Origin: Alphaproteobacteria bacterium GWF2_58_20
Lineage (GTDB): Bacteria; Pseudomonadota; Alphaproteobacteria; UBA1247
Length of the DNA stretch: 64,000 nucleotides
Reading direction: 5' to 3'
Assembly: GCA_001768735.1 (NCBI GenBank)
Contig: MEMB01000002.1
Location: 825,031 to 889,030 of the forward strand
In this document: piece by piece, positions 16,874 to 27,106 of the stretch
Layout: each line of letters begins with the position of its first letter
Position numbering within the stretch: position 1 is the stretch's first letter
Made by a program: the position numbers and the translations under genes
The notes under the pieces: model-generated
What the model saw: only the letters and a program-made list of their open reading frames with translations
Told to the model about the DNA's origin: nothing
Databases searched by the model: none

Positions 16874-17899
16874 TTAGCCCGCCATCCCTGCCGAGGCAAG
16901 TTTTTCATCACGGATCAAAAGCTTTCCTTTCCGGAGCACAACAATGCAGCCGGCCAAAGTCCTTTTCCGGAAAGACGCCCCTGAAAGCGATGCCATCAGC
17001 GCCTCCAGCCGGTGCTGACGCAGGGGAGCTGCCGGATGCACCGCAAGAAGCCCGCGCTGGACAACCCGCAACCGGATTTCCTCCGGCAGGGCCATCAGCC
17101 GGCCAAAATCCAGCACAACCTCTTCGCCAACGCTTTCCGCAACATCTTCCCATGCACCGGATGCCATGCTGGCCACGGCCTCACCCATGCGGGCAGACCG
17201 CATGGCAAGCCGCAACACCCTGATCGGCGTAAGACCTTCCCGCGCCAGAGCCGACAGGCTTTTCCGCAACCGCACCCGCGCAAAATCCGTGCAGGAATTC
17301 ATGGGATCCTCAATCCACGCCTGGCCATGCGCCCGGCAAGTGGCCCGCAGACGCCCCGGAAATACATCCAGCAAGGGACGCAACAGGCATAACCCATCCA
17401 TCATCGACACCCTGGCCATCCCGGCCAGCCCATCAATCCCACTCCCGGCGGCAAGACGCATCATGACCGTTTCCACCTGATCCTGCGCGTGGTGGGCCAG
17501 CATCAGATGCGAAATCCCGTGTTTGCGGCAGGCTTCCCCCAGCAGGGCATAACGGGCAGCCCGGGCGGTTTCTTCAATCCGGCTTTCCGGCTTAATTCCC
17601 TGCCAGGGCAAAATTTCGCATGAAACCCCATGTCCTGACAACCAGGCTACAACATGGCGGGCCTCGCCTGCTGATTCCGGACGCAAGCCATGATCCACCG
17701 TAAAAGCCACAAGACCCATCCCTTGTGCCTTGCACCATTCCTGCGCCAGCAATGTCAACGCCATGCTGTCGGCTCCGCCGGAAACCGCAACCCCAATCCT
17801 CTTCGGCAAGGGGGAAAGTTCCAGTTCTGCCATCCGCAAACAAAACTCCTCCGGACCCAGCGGTACGGAGGAGGTATTGTCCTGCCACTTAAAGGGCAT
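16874..17899 (-). CDS. tilS: tRNA(Ile)-lysidine synthetase
   Basis: TilS joins lysine to C34 of the tRNA reading AUA, using ATP, and is essential in most bacteria. The 341 aa product carries the PP-loop [17 protein letters not shown] near residue 36 and the following HGLRPES motif of the family ([13 protein letters not shown]). The C-terminal part is shorter and more diverged than in E. coli, as is common in alphaproteobacteria. Its ATG overlaps the cpoB stop by a single base. It sits between cpoB and ftsH, the standard alphaproteobacterial order. Confidence 0.94.
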   Translation of the reverse strand: MPFKWQDNTSSVPLGPEEFCLRMAELELSPLPKRIGVAVSGGADSMALTLLAQEWCKAQGMGLVAFTVDHGLRPESAGEARHVVAWLSGHGVSCEILPWQGIKPESRIEETARAARYALLGEACRKHGISHLMLAHHAQDQVETVMMRLAAGSGIDGLAGMARVSMMDGLCLLRPLLDVFPGRLRATCRAHGQAWIEDPMNSCTDFARVRLRKSLSALAREGLTPIRVLRLAMRSARMGEAVASMASGAWEDVAESVGEEVVLDFGRLMALPEEIRLRVVQRGLLAVHPAAPLRQHRLEALMASLSGASFRKRTLAGCIVVLRKGKLLIRDEKLASAGMAG

Positions 17900-18867
17900 T
17901 ATTCACAACCAAGCCGGGCCTTCTCCTGGGTCACGCGACTGCGGATATTGGCGGGTGCATCCGGAAAGCGCCGCTCAAGCTGGGCCCATGTCAGGCAGGC
18001 ATCCTGCTTGCGGCCAAGGCCTGCCAGCGTCATCCCCATTTTCAGGAGATTGTCCGGGGCCTTCTGTGCATCCGGATATTTCTGGTATCCCTCCGCAAAG
18101 GCCACGGCTGCTTCATTCAGAAGGCCACGCACATAATAGGATTCGGCCAGCCAGTATTGCGCATTGGCGGCAAGCTTGTGGTCAGGATAAAGCGAAAGGA
18201 ATTTTGAAAACCCTTCCTCGGCCTTGGCATACTCGGTTTTTCCAAGGTCCGCAAAGGCACCTTCATAAAGTTTTTCAGGTGCAGCACCGACATCTTTTGC
18301 AGCCAGAACGCCGAGTGGCTGCATGTCTTCCTCCGCAGGAACAGATGCCACAACCGGTTGCCTGGTATCCTCTTGGGAAACCGTACGGACCTGGCTGACC
18401 GGAGCCGAAGAAAGCTTCGCCAGGCGGTTTTCCATATCCTTGGCCACCCGGTCAACCCGCTTGGCAAGCTCATCGGAAGAATGGACCGTTTCTTCCATTT
18501 TCCCGGTCAACTCTCGCATCTGCATTTCAATCTGGGTCAGGCGAACCTCAATACCGGCGGCAACCGAGGTTGGAAGCCCCATGGTGGCATCTGCCGCACC
18601 AGCAACAGCTGCGGGCTGTGCGCCGACCTGCGGCGAAGGGGCATCCGGCATGGATGTCGCCGCCGCCGGAGATCCGCCTGCGGAAATTCCGGCCCTTGAA
18701 ACCTGACGACTCAATGTCTGGATCTGGCGCTCAAGCTGGGCAAGACGATTGCTCATCGCCGTCATGTCTGGCGAAGCCTGGGCAAACGCCACACCTGCCG
18801 TGGAGAGTGCCATGACAGACGCCATGGCGAAAACCCTACCGAATCGCAAACCCCTTGAAACTGGCAT
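17899..18867 (-). CDS. cpoB: Tol-Pal system periplasmic protein CpoB (YbgF)
   Basis: CpoB links Tol-Pal outer-membrane constriction to septal peptidoglycan synthesis. I chose the ATG at 18867 (MPVSRGLRFGR) because GGGAGG lies just upstream; the product is 322 aa. It has a signal peptide ending near VAFAQA, an N-terminal coiled coil (MSNRLAQLERQIQTLSRQVS) that trimerises in characterised homologues, a second helical stretch, and C-terminal TPRs (YAKAEEGFSKFLSLYPDHKL; FAEGYQKYPDAQKAPDNLL). It follows pal by 47 bp in the usual order. Confidence 0.93.
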   Translation of the reverse strand: MPVSRGLRFGRVFAMASVMALSTAGVAFAQASPDMTAMSNRLAQLERQIQTLSRQVSRAGISAGGSPAAATSMPDAPSPQVGAQPAAVAGAADATMGLPTSVAAGIEVRLTQIEMQMRELTGKMEETVHSSDELAKRVDRVAKDMENRLAKLSSAPVSQVRTVSQEDTRQPVVASVPAEEDMQPLGVLAAKDVGAAPEKLYEGAFADLGKTEYAKAEEGFSKFLSLYPDHKLAANAQYWLAESYYVRGLLNEAAVAFAEGYQKYPDAQKAPDNLLKMGMTLAGLGRKQDACLTWAQLERRFPDAPANIRSRVTQEKARLGCE

Positions 18868-18914
18868 CTTCGCCTCCCGATAACATGTCCGGCGCCGACA
18901 TGGCGCCGCCCCCA

Positions 18915-19442
18915 TCAATTGACAACCGTGACCGCGCGGCGGTTCTGCTGCCAGACTTCCTCACCGGTCCCAAGAACGGTCGGGCGCTCCTTGCCAAAGC
19001 TCACAATCCCGATCCGGGCGGGGTCAACCCCCAGGGCAATAAGGTAGTTCTTGACCGAAATGGCCCGGCGTTCACCCAAGGCAAGGTTGTATTCGCGGGT
19101 ACCACGCTCATCCGCATGACCTTCAATGGTCACCGTCAGGAGCGGATATTTCTTGAGCCAAGCCACCTGGCTTTCCAGCGTCATGCGGGCTTCCGGCGAA
19201 AGATCTGTATTGTCATAGCCGAAAAACACCCGGTCGCCGACGCTGATGTCGAGACCTTCCTTCTCTGCGGCCGCCAATTCGATTTCTTCTGCCGTCAGTG
19301 TTGGCTGAAGGTTGGTTTCTTCAGAAGAAACCCCGACATTGCCAGCGCCATCGGCCGTTGCCGTACCTGCATTTTCCGAAGCGGTTGAACATGCTGCCAG
19401 CAGCAAAACTGCGGCGAGCAGGCTAAAATTACGTTTGGTCAT
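18915..19442 (-). CDS. pal: Peptidoglycan-associated lipoprotein Pal
   Basis: Pal anchors the outer membrane to peptidoglycan. The start at 19442 (MTKRNFSLLAAVLLLAACST) gives a clean lipoprotein signal with lipobox LAAC, the Cys at about residue 19; the track adds 12 residues upstream. The OmpA-like domain occupies the C-terminal 110 residues, with the peptidoglycan-binding helix signature EGHADERGTREYNLALGERR. The product is 175 aa, typical length. It lies between tolB and cpoB. Confidence 0.96.
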   Translation of the reverse strand: MTKRNFSLLAAVLLLAACSTASENAGTATADGAGNVGVSSEETNLQPTLTAEEIELAAAEKEGLDISVGDRVFFGYDNTDLSPEARMTLESQVAWLKKYPLLTVTIEGHADERGTREYNLALGERRAISVKNYLIALGVDPARIGIVSFGKERPTVLGTGEEVWQQNRRAVTVVN

Positions 19443-19497
19443 GACATGAAACTCCCTATACCTGAACAACTCACCCATCCTTCATACGTGTTTTTCT

Positions 19498-20820
19498 TTA
19501 CGGAATCAAGGGCGACCACGCCGGATCGGATGCATAAACCGGCGTTTTGATATAACGCTCGTTCGCCCCGGTCAGATCAATGGCATAAAGACGGGCGGAA
19601 CGATCCTTTCCGCCAGGCCCCGTAGCCGTTTCCTTGAAGTACATGAGAACCCGCCCGTTGGGAGACCATGTTGGCCCCTCAAGATGGTAGGATTTGGTGA
19701 TCAGGCGCTCTCCGGAACCATCCGGGTGCATGACACCGAGATAAAATTGCCCCCCCAGCATCTTGATGAAGGCAATGAGGTCGCCGCGCGGCGACCAGAC
19801 CGGGGTTGCATAACGTCCTTCGCCAAAGCTGATGCGGCGGGCGTTGCGTCCATCGGCATCCATGACATAAAGCTGCTGGGTTCCGCCACGATCGGATTCA
19901 AAGGCAATCCGCTGTCCATCCGGAGAAAAACTGGGAGATGTGTCAATGGCCATGCCCGTGGTGAGCTGGCGCACGCGCCGACTGTCCAGGTCCATGACAT
20001 AGATGTCAGCGTTCCCGGCGGTTGACTGGCTCATGACCACGCGGGATCCATCAGGCGAAAAACGCGGCGCGAAGGTCATGCCCGAAAAGCTGCCAAGGAC
20101 TTCCTGCCGCCCTGTGTCGATATTGTAGAGATAAACCCGTGGCTTGCGCCCTTCCCCATAGGAAAGGTAAGTGACGAGCGGCCCGGAAGGCGAAAAGCGC
20201 GGCGTCATCACCAGCGACTTGCCATCGGTCAGGTAGCGGCTGCCATATCCATCCTGATCCATGATGGCCAGACGCTTGACACGCTTGTTGGGAGGGCCGC
20301 TTTCGGCCACATAGACGACACGCGTATCAAAATAACCGCTTTCACCGGTCAGCCGCTTGTAAATCTCGTCAGAAATGATGTGGGCAATGCGCCGCCAGTT
20401 GTCCGGCTTGGTCATGTAGGCTTTGCCTACCATCTGCTGGCCCGCAAAAACGTCCCAGAGCCTGAACTCCACCCGCAGGCGTCCATCCGCCTCCGCAACA
20501 ACGCTTCCCGCCACCAGTGCCTGCGCACCGATGATCCGCCAATCGGCAAACCGTGGCTGGAGACGGATTTCCGCCGCCGTCTGGATAAAGGCCTTCTGGT
20601 CGATGATGCGAAAGATGCCCGAGCTTTCAAGATTGGTGGCAACAACGCCTGAAATCTGGTGACCGACATCCACATCTGCCGGGGTTTCCCCATAAAAATC
20701 CGTGAGGGCGATGGGCAGCGGTTCCACCGTACCCCGCGTGACATCAATGCGGATTTCCGCCCGCGCAGGCCGCACCAGACAGGCAAGAACCAAAAGGAAA
20801 ACCGCAAAAAGGCGTTTCAT
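19498..20820 (-). CDS. tolB: Tol-Pal translocation protein TolB
   Basis: TolB is the periplasmic beta-propeller that binds Pal and TolA. The 440 aa product begins with a signal peptide ([21 protein letters not shown]), followed by the N-terminal alpha/beta domain and WD40-like propeller repeats with the family motif: [38 protein letters not shown] and [12 protein letters not shown]. Length and order match the family. It is in the tolQ-tolR-tolA-tolB-pal-cpoB operon. Confidence 0.97.
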   Translation of the reverse strand: MKRLFAVFLLVLACLVRPARAEIRIDVTRGTVEPLPIALTDFYGETPADVDVGHQISGVVATNLESSGIFRIIDQKAFIQTAAEIRLQPRFADWRIIGAQALVAGSVVAEADGRLRVEFRLWDVFAGQQMVGKAYMTKPDNWRRIAHIISDEIYKRLTGESGYFDTRVVYVAESGPPNKRVKRLAIMDQDGYGSRYLTDGKSLVMTPRFSPSGPLVTYLSYGEGRKPRVYLYNIDTGRQEVLGSFSGMTFAPRFSPDGSRVVMSQSTAGNADIYVMDLDSRRVRQLTTGMAIDTSPSFSPDGQRIAFESDRGGTQQLYVMDADGRNARRISFGEGRYATPVWSPRGDLIAFIKMLGGQFYLGVMHPDGSGERLITKSYHLEGPTWSPNGRVLMYFKETATGPGGKDRSARLYAIDLTGANERYIKTPVYASDPAWSPLIP

Positions 20821-20876
20821 CCCGCACCTCCAAAAAACAACACAATGACCTCTGCCACCTTGTTTTGTGGCCAGTC

Positions 20877-21743
20877 CTAGAACATCTCACTCGGATCAAA
20901 CGTGAGAATAATCGTTTCATTCACAATGTCCAGCCCCGAAGGTGGTTTCGGCAAAGGATTGCAGCGGGCATCCAGCAATGCCCGGCGCGCCCGTTCGGCC
21001 GCCGCGCGGAACACGCCATCCCGTCCCATGCGGGCCTTGTCCACAATATCGGCCTGGCGAATGGACAAATCCCCGCCAACCCGCACGCCAACCTCAACCG
21101 CAATATCCCGCATTCCCGCCGCCCCCGGTTCAATATTCCAGCATTTGGCAAACTGGTTGCCAACCTCAGAACTCCAGGCAAGAACAGCATCCATATCCAA
21201 AGTGTTTCCATTCACCTGTCCCGTTTGCGTCCCTTCGGAAAATCCCTCAAGGATACGGGCAAAACTGGCCGCCGGATCTGGTGTTTCCACAGGGGCGGGC
21301 TGGGCCTCCGGCTTCTTTTTGGAAGGGGGGGCAATATCCTTCAGCAGCGCGGTGAAATCTTCTTCCGGTTTTGGCTCCTGTTTTTTGGCCTCCGGTTTTT
21401 TGACCTCTTCCTTTTTCGCCTCTGCTACAACCGTCTTCTTTTCCGGCTTGGGTTTTGGTTTTGGAGCGGCTTTCGGTTTTTCCGGGGGCGTCTTTGGAGA
21501 CGGCGTTTTCGGAGGTTCCTTCTTTTCTGCTGGTTTGGAAACAGGGGGGGCTGGAGCAGCAACAGTCTTTGCAGGCTCCGGCTTTTTTGCAAGTTCCGCC
21601 ACAGAGATGATCCCCACGGGAATCCGTCGCTCGGCATGGACAAGGCGATTCTGGACATGGGGCAACCCGATCCAGACCAGAACGATCACCATGAAGTGAA
21701 ACGCAATGGACAAAAACACATAATGGTCGAGCTTGTCCTTCAA
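20877..21743 (-). CDS. tolA: TolA, inner-membrane-anchored energy transducer
   Basis: TolA spans the periplasm from TolQR to Pal/TolB. The 288 aa product has one N-terminal membrane anchor ([20 protein letters not shown]) and a middle of about 120 residues dominated by Lys, Pro, Ala and Glu ([20 protein letters not shown]...), like the helical stalk. The C-terminal domain of about 95 residues ends the protein ([20 protein letters not shown]). The linker is rich in proline, closer to TonB-like linkers than to E. coli TolA. Position after tolR decides the name. Confidence 0.9.
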   Translation of the reverse strand: MKDKLDHYVFLSIAFHFMVIVLVWIGLPHVQNRLVHAERRIPVGIISVAELAKKPEPAKTVAAPAPPVSKPAEKKEPPKTPSPKTPPEKPKAAPKPKPKPEKKTVVAEAKKEEVKKPEAKKQEPKPEEDFTALLKDIAPPSKKKPEAQPAPVETPDPAASFARILEGFSEGTQTGQVNGNTLDMDAVLAWSSEVGNQFAKCWNIEPGAAGMRDIAVEVGVRVGGDLSIRQADIVDKARMGRDGVFRAAAERARRALLDARCNPLPKPPSGLDIVNETIILTFDPSEMF

Positions 21744-21756
21744 CCCCCGCCCCTTC

Positions 21757-22200
21757 TCATTTCTTCTTTTGATCCGGCGTTTCCGTAACCAGGGACAGGT
21801 TGGTGAACCCGGCAGCGTTGAGCGCGCCCAGAACCTCCATCACCCGACCATAATTCCCGCCCTTGTCGCCCCGAAAAACAATGGAAAGCTTTGGATTGCT
21901 GGCCTTCATGGCTGAAAGCTTGGCCAGCAGTTCATCCAGCGGCATCTTCTTTTCCTGCAGGAAAATGGTGCCATCCGCCGCCACCGTTACCGCTGCCGGT
22001 TCTTCATTCTGCCCGATGGACGTTGCCGCCACCTCCGGCAATTCCACCGGAACCCCCACCGTAAGCAATGGCGCGGAAATCATGAACACGATGAGCAGTG
22101 TCATGGTAACGTCGATCATCGGCGTCATGTTGATGTCGGTCAGCGGCCGATAGCCCCCGCGCCGCCTTCCCGTTCCCCGCATTCCGAAGCCACCCGGCAT
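21757..22200 (-). CDS. tolR: TolR (ExbD-like) proton-channel subunit
   Basis: TolR with TolQ uses the proton gradient to energise TolA. The 147 aa product starts with a glycine/arginine-rich cytoplasmic leader, then LTDINMTPMIDVTMTLLIVF, in which the Asp of the single membrane helix is the conserved proton-handling residue. The periplasmic ExbD domain follows. It begins right at the end of tolQ without a gap and is 13 bp before tolA. Confidence 0.96.
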   Translation of the reverse strand: MPGGFGMRGTGRRRGGYRPLTDINMTPMIDVTMTLLIVFMISAPLLTVGVPVELPEVAATSIGQNEEPAAVTVAADGTIFLQEKKMPLDELLAKLSAMKASNPKLSIVFRGDKGGNYGRVMEVLGALNAAGFTNLSLVTETPDQKKK

Positions 22201-22923
22201 TTATTCCTTCTCCTCAAGATGGCGCGACAGGATGGCACCGAATTCGGTGGCAAAACCTTCCAGGCGATCGGCGTAACGCGTGATGTCCGTGGAAAACTTG
22301 TTGTAGGCCAGCACTGCAGGAATGGCGGCCACAAGCCCAATGGCCGTGGACAGCAGGGATTCGGCAATGCCCGGTGCCACCGTGGCGATGCTGGTGTTCT
22401 GGCTGCCGGCAATGGCGGAAAAACTGTTCATGATGCCCCAAACCGTACCGAACAGGCCCAGAAACGGTGCTGTGGATCCTACGCTGGCGAGGAAAATCAT
22501 GTACCGCTCGCAGCGCGCAAGCTCGCGCCCGATGGTAAGGCCCATGACCCGCTCGATACGCTGGTGCAAGCTGACACGTGTATCATTGCTGCGCACCGCG
22601 CCAGCGCTTTTTTCCGTGGAAAGTTTCCACTCGCGCATGCCGGCCGCAAAGGTGGCCGCCATGGGATCGTCAGGTTTTTTGCCGACCTTGGCATAAAGCG
22701 CCTCCAGCGATCCGCCCGACCAAAAGCTGTCTTCAAAGGAATCCGCACTGGCCTTGAGCTTGCGCATGAGCTGGTATTTCTCGAAAATGACGGCCCACGA
22801 CCAGATGGACGCGATCACCAGACCGATCATCACCAGCTGCACCAGCGTGTTGGAAATCATGAAAAGGTCGAGGATCGAAAAATCGCCTCCACCAATCGTT
22901 TGTACCGCAACTTCAGGATTCAT
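22201..22923 (-). CDS. tolQ: TolQ (ExbB-like) proton-channel subunit
   Basis: The product, 240 aa from the ATG at 22923 ([20 protein letters not shown]), has the MotA/TolQ/ExbB layout: one N-terminal membrane helix, a large cytoplasmic part, and a helix pair near the C-terminus (FLASVGSTAPFLGLFGTVWG and AIGLVAAIPAVLAYNKF). The start overlaps the end of ybgC by 11 bp; the track's extension to 22947 would overlap further and lacks the family N-terminus. Confidence 0.95.
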   Translation of the reverse strand: MNPEVAVQTIGGGDFSILDLFMISNTLVQLVMIGLVIASIWSWAVIFEKYQLMRKLKASADSFEDSFWSGGSLEALYAKVGKKPDDPMAATFAAGMREWKLSTEKSAGAVRSNDTRVSLHQRIERVMGLTIGRELARCERYMIFLASVGSTAPFLGLFGTVWGIMNSFSAIAGSQNTSIATVAPGIAESLLSTAIGLVAAIPAVLAYNKFSTDITRYADRLEGFATEFGAILSRHLEEKE

Positions 22924-23332
22924 GTGCCTTACCGCTTTCCATTCCATGCCTCAATGCGGCCGGTATCCGTACCGGACGCCCGTTTTTCCCAACGCAGGCC
23001 AGCTTGACATCCAGCCGGGCCAGCAGATGCCCGTCCCGCCAGATATCCTGCGCCATTTCCATGCTCGCTCCGCCAACGGCCACAACCCGCACGGACACAT
23101 CCAGCAGGTCGTCCAGCCGCGCCGGGGCATGGTAGTCTATGCTGCAATGCCGCACCACAAAATAAAAATCATGCGCTGCCGCAAGCCCCGTGTGCGAATA
23201 TCCCGTTTCCCGCAGCATTTCTGTGCGGGCACGTTCGGCAAATTTCAGGTAATTGGCGTAAAACACCACGCCGCCTGCATCCGTATCCTCATAATAGACC
23301 CGGATTTTCATGGAGAAATCAGGGAGCGTCAT
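22913..23332 (-). CDS. ybgC: Tol-Pal-associated acyl-CoA thioesterase YbgC
   Basis: This hot-dog-fold thioesterase hydrolyses acyl-CoA esters. The family signature [19 protein letters not shown], with the catalytic Asp in DTDAxGVV, lies near the N-terminus. The start is uncertain: ATG at 23332 or 23338, both inside the end of ruvB, have GGAGCCGGGGG upstream, while [10 protein letters not shown] at 23311 lacks a clear site. The choice of 23332 gives 139 aa, the usual size. It heads the tol-pal genes, as in most proteobacteria. Confidence 0.93.
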   Translation of the reverse strand: MTLPDFSMKIRVYYEDTDAGGVVFYANYLKFAERARTEMLRETGYSHTGLAAAHDFYFVVRHCSIDYHAPARLDDLLDVSVRVVAVGGASMEMAQDIWRDGHLLARLDVKLACVGKNGRPVRIPAALRHGMESGKAHES

Positions 23333-24377
23333 CCCCATCCCCCGGCTCCAGAAGATCCATCTGCGGAACAGGTACACTGTTTGGCGCAGGAAGTCCCAGA
23401 TAGCGCCACCCCGTGCCGGAGAGCATGCGCCCGCGCGGCGTCCGCTGCACAAGCCCCTGCTGCATGAGATAGGGCTCAATCACATCCTCGATGACATCCC
23501 TTTCGTCGGCCAGGGCTGCTGCCAGCGTTTCCGCCCCCACCGGGCCGCCTCCATAATTTTCGGCAATGCAGCGCAGGTAACGGCGATCCATGGCGTCAAG
23601 CCCCGCCTTGTCCACATCCAGCTGCGACAGGGCCGCATCTGCTGCCTTGGCATCAATCCGGTCATGGCCCGCAACCGCACAGATGTCGCGCACACGCCGC
23701 AACAGGCGCGCGGCAATGCGGGGGGTTCCCCGCGAACGCCGGGCAATTTCCATGGCCCCTTCGGGCGCAAGATCGAGGGCAAGGATGCCCGCCGCACGTG
23801 AAACGATCAGCGCCAGCTCATCCGGTTCATAAAAGGACAAGCGGAGCGGAATGCCAAAACGCTCACGCAAAGGCCGCGTGATGAGCCCGGAACGGGTTGT
23901 CGCCCCGATCAGCGTAAACGGGGGCAGGTCGATCCGCACAGAACGTGCCGCCGGGCCTTCCCCGATGATGAGGTCCAGCTGGAAATCTTCCATCGCCGGA
24001 TAGAGGATTTCCTCCACCACCGGGGACAGGCGATGGATTTCATCAATGAACAGGACATCATGCGGCTGGAGGTTGGTGAGAATGGCAGCCAGATCGCCCG
24101 CCTTGGCAATCACCGGCCCCGATGTGGCCCGAAATCCCACGCCCATTTCATGGCTGACAATGTGGGAAAGCGTGGTTTTCCCAAGCCCCGGAGGGCCAAA
24201 CAGCAGCACATGGTCAAGCGCCTCGCCGCGCCCCCGGGCCGCCTGAATGAAAACGGAAAGATTCTCGCGCACCTGCTTCTGACCGACAAAATCCGCAAGG
24301 ACACGCGGACGAATGGACGTTTCCGGCGCATCTCCGCCCTGAAAACCTGAAGAAATATCCCGCGGAAGATCATTCAT
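23319..24377 (-). CDS. ruvB: Holliday junction branch-migration helicase RuvB
   Basis: RuvB is the hexameric AAA+ motor that drives branch migration of Holliday junctions with RuvA. The 352 aa product has the family N-terminus ([20 protein letters not shown]), Walker [15 protein letters not shown], Walker [13 protein letters not shown], sensor 1 [11 protein letters not shown], and the winged-helix C-terminus ([16 protein letters not shown]). It overlaps ruvA by ATGA. Confidence 0.98.
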   Translation of the reverse strand: MNDLPRDISSGFQGGDAPETSIRPRVLADFVGQKQVRENLSVFIQAARGRGEALDHVLLFGPPGLGKTTLSHIVSHEMGVGFRATSGPVIAKAGDLAAILTNLQPHDVLFIDEIHRLSPVVEEILYPAMEDFQLDLIIGEGPAARSVRIDLPPFTLIGATTRSGLITRPLRERFGIPLRLSFYEPDELALIVSRAAGILALDLAPEGAMEIARRSRGTPRIAARLLRRVRDICAVAGHDRIDAKAADAALSQLDVDKAGLDAMDRRYLRCIAENYGGGPVGAETLAAALADERDVIEDVIEPYLMQQGLVQRTPRGRMLSGTGWRYLGLPAPNSVPVPQMDLLEPGDGDDAP

Positions 24378-24997
24378 GCGCTCAGCTCCTTGAGGCCACG
24401 CCGGATAAGGGCTGAAACATCCGCATCTTCTCCCAGTTCCTGCCGTGCCATCATCACCGCCGCAAAAGCCTCGGCACGCCGATACCCAAGATTGACCAAC
24501 GCCGAAACCGCATCAGCGGCAGCGCCGGATGATACCGGAAGACCGGAGGACATGCCCTTCTTGCCAGACGTCCCCATGACCACCGGAAGCGCCATGCCAG
24601 ACACCTTGTCCTTGAGTTCTGTAATGAGGCGGGCGGCCAGTTTTGGTCCCACCCCGTCGGCCCGCGTAATGGAAGCCTTGTCCTCGGCAGCAATCGCCAT
24701 GGCCAGCTGGTCAGGCGCAAGGGCGCTGAGAATGGCCAGCGCCGTGCGCGCCCCAACGCCCTGCACACCGTAAAGAATGCGGAACCAGTCCCGTTCCTCC
24801 GAAGACAGAAAGCCATAAAGGCTGATGCTGTCTTCGCGGACCTGCGTTTCAATCATGAGGCGGACAGCTTCATCCACACCGCCCACATTGCGCAGCGTTC
24901 CAGCCGATGCGTAAACCAGATAGCCAACGCCCCCCACATCCACAACCAGGTGGGAAAGTCCAATCTCGGCAATAATGCCCTTGAGGAGCGCAATCAT
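24374..24997 (-). CDS. ruvA: Holliday junction-binding protein RuvA
   Basis: RuvA tetramers hold the four-way junction and load RuvB. The start is [13 protein letters not shown] at 24997, in an ATGA overlap with ruvC; the track adds 37 spurious residues. The product is 207 aa. Two helix-hairpin-helix motifs are visible ([16 protein letters not shown] and [19 protein letters not shown]) together with the C-terminal RuvB-binding domain ([20 protein letters not shown]). Confidence 0.97.
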   Translation of the reverse strand: MIALLKGIIAEIGLSHLVVDVGGVGYLVYASAGTLRNVGGVDEAVRLMIETQVREDSISLYGFLSSEERDWFRILYGVQGVGARTALAILSALAPDQLAMAIAAEDKASITRADGVGPKLAARLITELKDKVSGMALPVVMGTSGKKGMSSGLPVSSGAAADAVSALVNLGYRRAEAFAAVMMARQELGEDADVSALIRRGLKELSA

Positions 24998-25503
24998 CGG
25001 GCACCTCCCCCCATGATTCCACCGACCAACCTGCGGGTTGAAGCATGGTGTGCATGACAAATCGCCACCGCCAGCGCATCCGCAGCATCGGGGGATGAAA
25101 GCGTGCATCCGGGCATCAGCATCTTCACCATCATCTGCACCTGTTCCTTTTCGGCATGGCCAGCCCCCACCACAGCCTTCTTGACGAGGTTGGCCGGATA
25201 TTCCGAAACGGCAAGCCCCTGTTCGGCCGGGGCCAGCAGGGCAATCCCGCGGGCATGGCCAAGCTTGAGGGCCGAAAGCGGATTCTTGTTCACAAAGGTT
25301 TCCTCAACCGCAGCCTCATCGGGCGTCCAGGCCGCAATCACCTCAACCAGTCCCGCATGCAGGGCCATGAGCCGCTCGGCCAGCGTGCCGGTTTTCGGGG
25401 GACGGACCGTGCCGTTGGCGATATGGCGCAAACGCCCGCCTTCTGCCTCAATCACGCCCCAGCCGGTATTCACAAGGCCGGGATCAATGCCCAGAATCCG
25501 CAT
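24994..25503 (-). CDS. ruvC: Holliday junction resolvase RuvC
   Basis: RuvC cuts the junction held by RuvAB. In 169 residues it shows the RNase-H-like acidic site: first Asp in [15 protein letters not shown], Glu in [11 protein letters not shown], and the late Asp pair in [16 protein letters not shown]. It follows yebC by 4 bp and is coupled to ruvA. Confidence 0.97.
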   Translation of the reverse strand: MRILGIDPGLVNTGWGVIEAEGGRLRHIANGTVRPPKTGTLAERLMALHAGLVEVIAAWTPDEAAVEETFVNKNPLSALKLGHARGIALLAPAEQGLAVSEYPANLVKKAVVGAGHAEKEQVQMMVKMLMPGCTLSSPDAADALAVAICHAHHASTRRLVGGIMGGGAR

Positions 25504-25507
25504 GCCC

Positions 25508-26269
25508 TCACTTGGCCTTGTCCGCGATACGCTGCATCACATCATCGGGAATGTCGTAATTTCCGAACACGTTTTGCACATCGTCATTTTCTTCCAGAGT
25601 TTCAATCAGGCCCATCAGCGTTTCCGCCTGCTCCTCGTTCGGGGTGGCAGTGATATTCGGCCGCCAGCCAATGCTTGAGGATTCCGGCTCGCCAAACTTC
25701 GCAACCAGAACATCCCGCACGGCATGGAAACTTTCCGGCGCTGTCGTTACCTCCAGCCCGTCCTCCGTTTCCTCCACATTGTCGGCACCCGCCTCTACAG
25801 CCACTTCAAACAGGTCATCGAACGACACCTTGCCCGCCGGATAAAAAATGGTTCCGATTCGGTCAAACATGAAGGCCACCGACCCCATCTCGCCCATGGC
25901 CCCGCCACGCTTGCCAAATGTGGCACGGACTTCCGCCGCCGTACGGTTGCGGTTTTCCGTCAGCGCCTCGACAATGATTGCCACGCCGCCCGGTCCATAC
26001 CCTTCATAGCGGATATTCTCGTAAACTGCTGAATCCTCACCACCGGGACTCCCCGCCTTGATGGCGCGGTCAATCCGGTCGCGCGGCATGTTGGCCTCAC
26101 GCGCCACGGCAATGGCCGTCCGCAGGCGGGTGTTGGATGCAGGATCAGGCATACCGCATTTGGCCGCCACCATGATTTCCCGCGCAATCTTGTTGAAGAT
26201 CTTGCCCTTGCGCGCGTCCTGCGCACCCTTGCGATGCATGATGTTCTTGAATTGAGAATGGCCTGACAT
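25508..26269 (-). CDS. YebC/PmpR family protein
   Basis: The start at 26269 ([22 protein letters not shown]) matches the invariant N-terminus and has AAAGGGAGA upstream; the 44 extra residues in the track are non-coding. The product is 253 aa. Further family blocks are [26 protein letters not shown] split over the middle, and [14 protein letters not shown]. YebC proteins have been described as transcriptional regulators and, in some bacteria, as translation factors for proline stretches. It directly precedes ruvC, its normal place. Confidence 0.95.
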   Translation of the reverse strand: MSGHSQFKNIMHRKGAQDARKGKIFNKIAREIMVAAKCGMPDPASNTRLRTAIAVAREANMPRDRIDRAIKAGSPGGEDSAVYENIRYEGYGPGGVAIIVEALTENRNRTAAEVRATFGKRGGAMGEMGSVAFMFDRIGTIFYPAGKVSFDDLFEVAVEAGADNVEETEDGLEVTTAPESFHAVRDVLVAKFGEPESSSIGWRPNITATPNEEQAETLMGLIETLEENDDVQNVFGNYDIPDDVMQRIADKAK

Positions 26270-26288
26270 AAAGTCTCCCTTTATCTTT

Positions 26289-27098
26289 TCAATCCGGTTC
26301 TGTCTGTGAAAGCCTGCCGCCAACACGCACAGGCGCAATGCGCACGGCAAGGCCGGTTGCATCATTCGTTTCGATAAAAACCCCACAAAGCGTTGCCGCA
26401 CCTTCGGCGGGACGCATCCGTTCCCCGGGAAGCCTGGTCCTGAAACGTTTCAGGATGGATTCCTTTTGCATCCCGATCACGCTGTCATAATCCCCGCACA
26501 TGCCCGCATCGGTGATGTAAGCCGTTCCCCCAGGCAAAACCTGGTGATCCGCCGTTGGAATATGGGTGTGGGTGCCAACGACCAGGCTCACGCGCCCGTC
26601 GCAGAAATGCCCGAATGCCACCTTTTCGCTAGTGGCCTCGGCATGAAAATCAACCAAAATCGCATCCACGTTGCGCCGCAGCCCATGCATCAGGAAAACC
26701 TTTTCCATCGCGGCAAACGGGCAATCCAGCGGATCCGTGAAAATACGCCCCATCAGATTGACAACCGCCACCTTGCGGCCGCCGGCATCATAGATTCCCA
26801 CACCAATTCCCGGCGCCCCCTCAGGATAATTGAGCGGCCGCAGGAGCTGCGGAAAACGGTTCATGTAGGGCAGGATTTCCTGACGGTTCCAGATGTGGTT
26901 GCCCGTTGTGATGCAATCCACACCACAGGCCAGGAAATCCCGCACGATGGGTTCGGTAATCCCGAACCCCTGCGCAGCGTTTTCCCCGTTCACGAAGACA
27001 AAATCAAGACCGAGCTTCTTGCGCAGGCGCGGCACCTCCGACTGCACCACCGTGCGGCCAGATCGGCCCAGAACATCGCCAAGAAAGAGAATCCGCAC
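26289..27098 (-). CDS. YmdB-family metallophosphoesterase
   Basis: The 269 aa product begins MRILFLGDVLGRSGR, giving the first metal-binding Asp, followed by FVNGENAAQGFGI, TTGNHIWN (metal-binding NH) and VSLVVGTHTHIPTAD. These are the signature blocks of the TIGR00282/YmdB family of di-iron phosphodiesterases. The Bacillus member hydrolyses 2',3'-cyclic nucleotides and affects biofilm formation; the role here is not known. It is 19 bp from yebC and 8 bp from the cyclo-ligase gene. Confidence 0.92.
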   Translation of the reverse strand: MRILFLGDVLGRSGRTVVQSEVPRLRKKLGLDFVFVNGENAAQGFGITEPIVRDFLACGVDCITTGNHIWNRQEILPYMNRFPQLLRPLNYPEGAPGIGVGIYDAGGRKVAVVNLMGRIFTDPLDCPFAAMEKVFLMHGLRRNVDAILVDFHAEATSEKVAFGHFCDGRVSLVVGTHTHIPTADHQVLPGGTAYITDAGMCGDYDSVIGMQKESILKRFRTRLPGERMRPAEGAATLCGVFIETNDATGLAVRIAPVRVGGRLSQTEPD

Positions 27099-27106
27099 CG
27101 GCGACC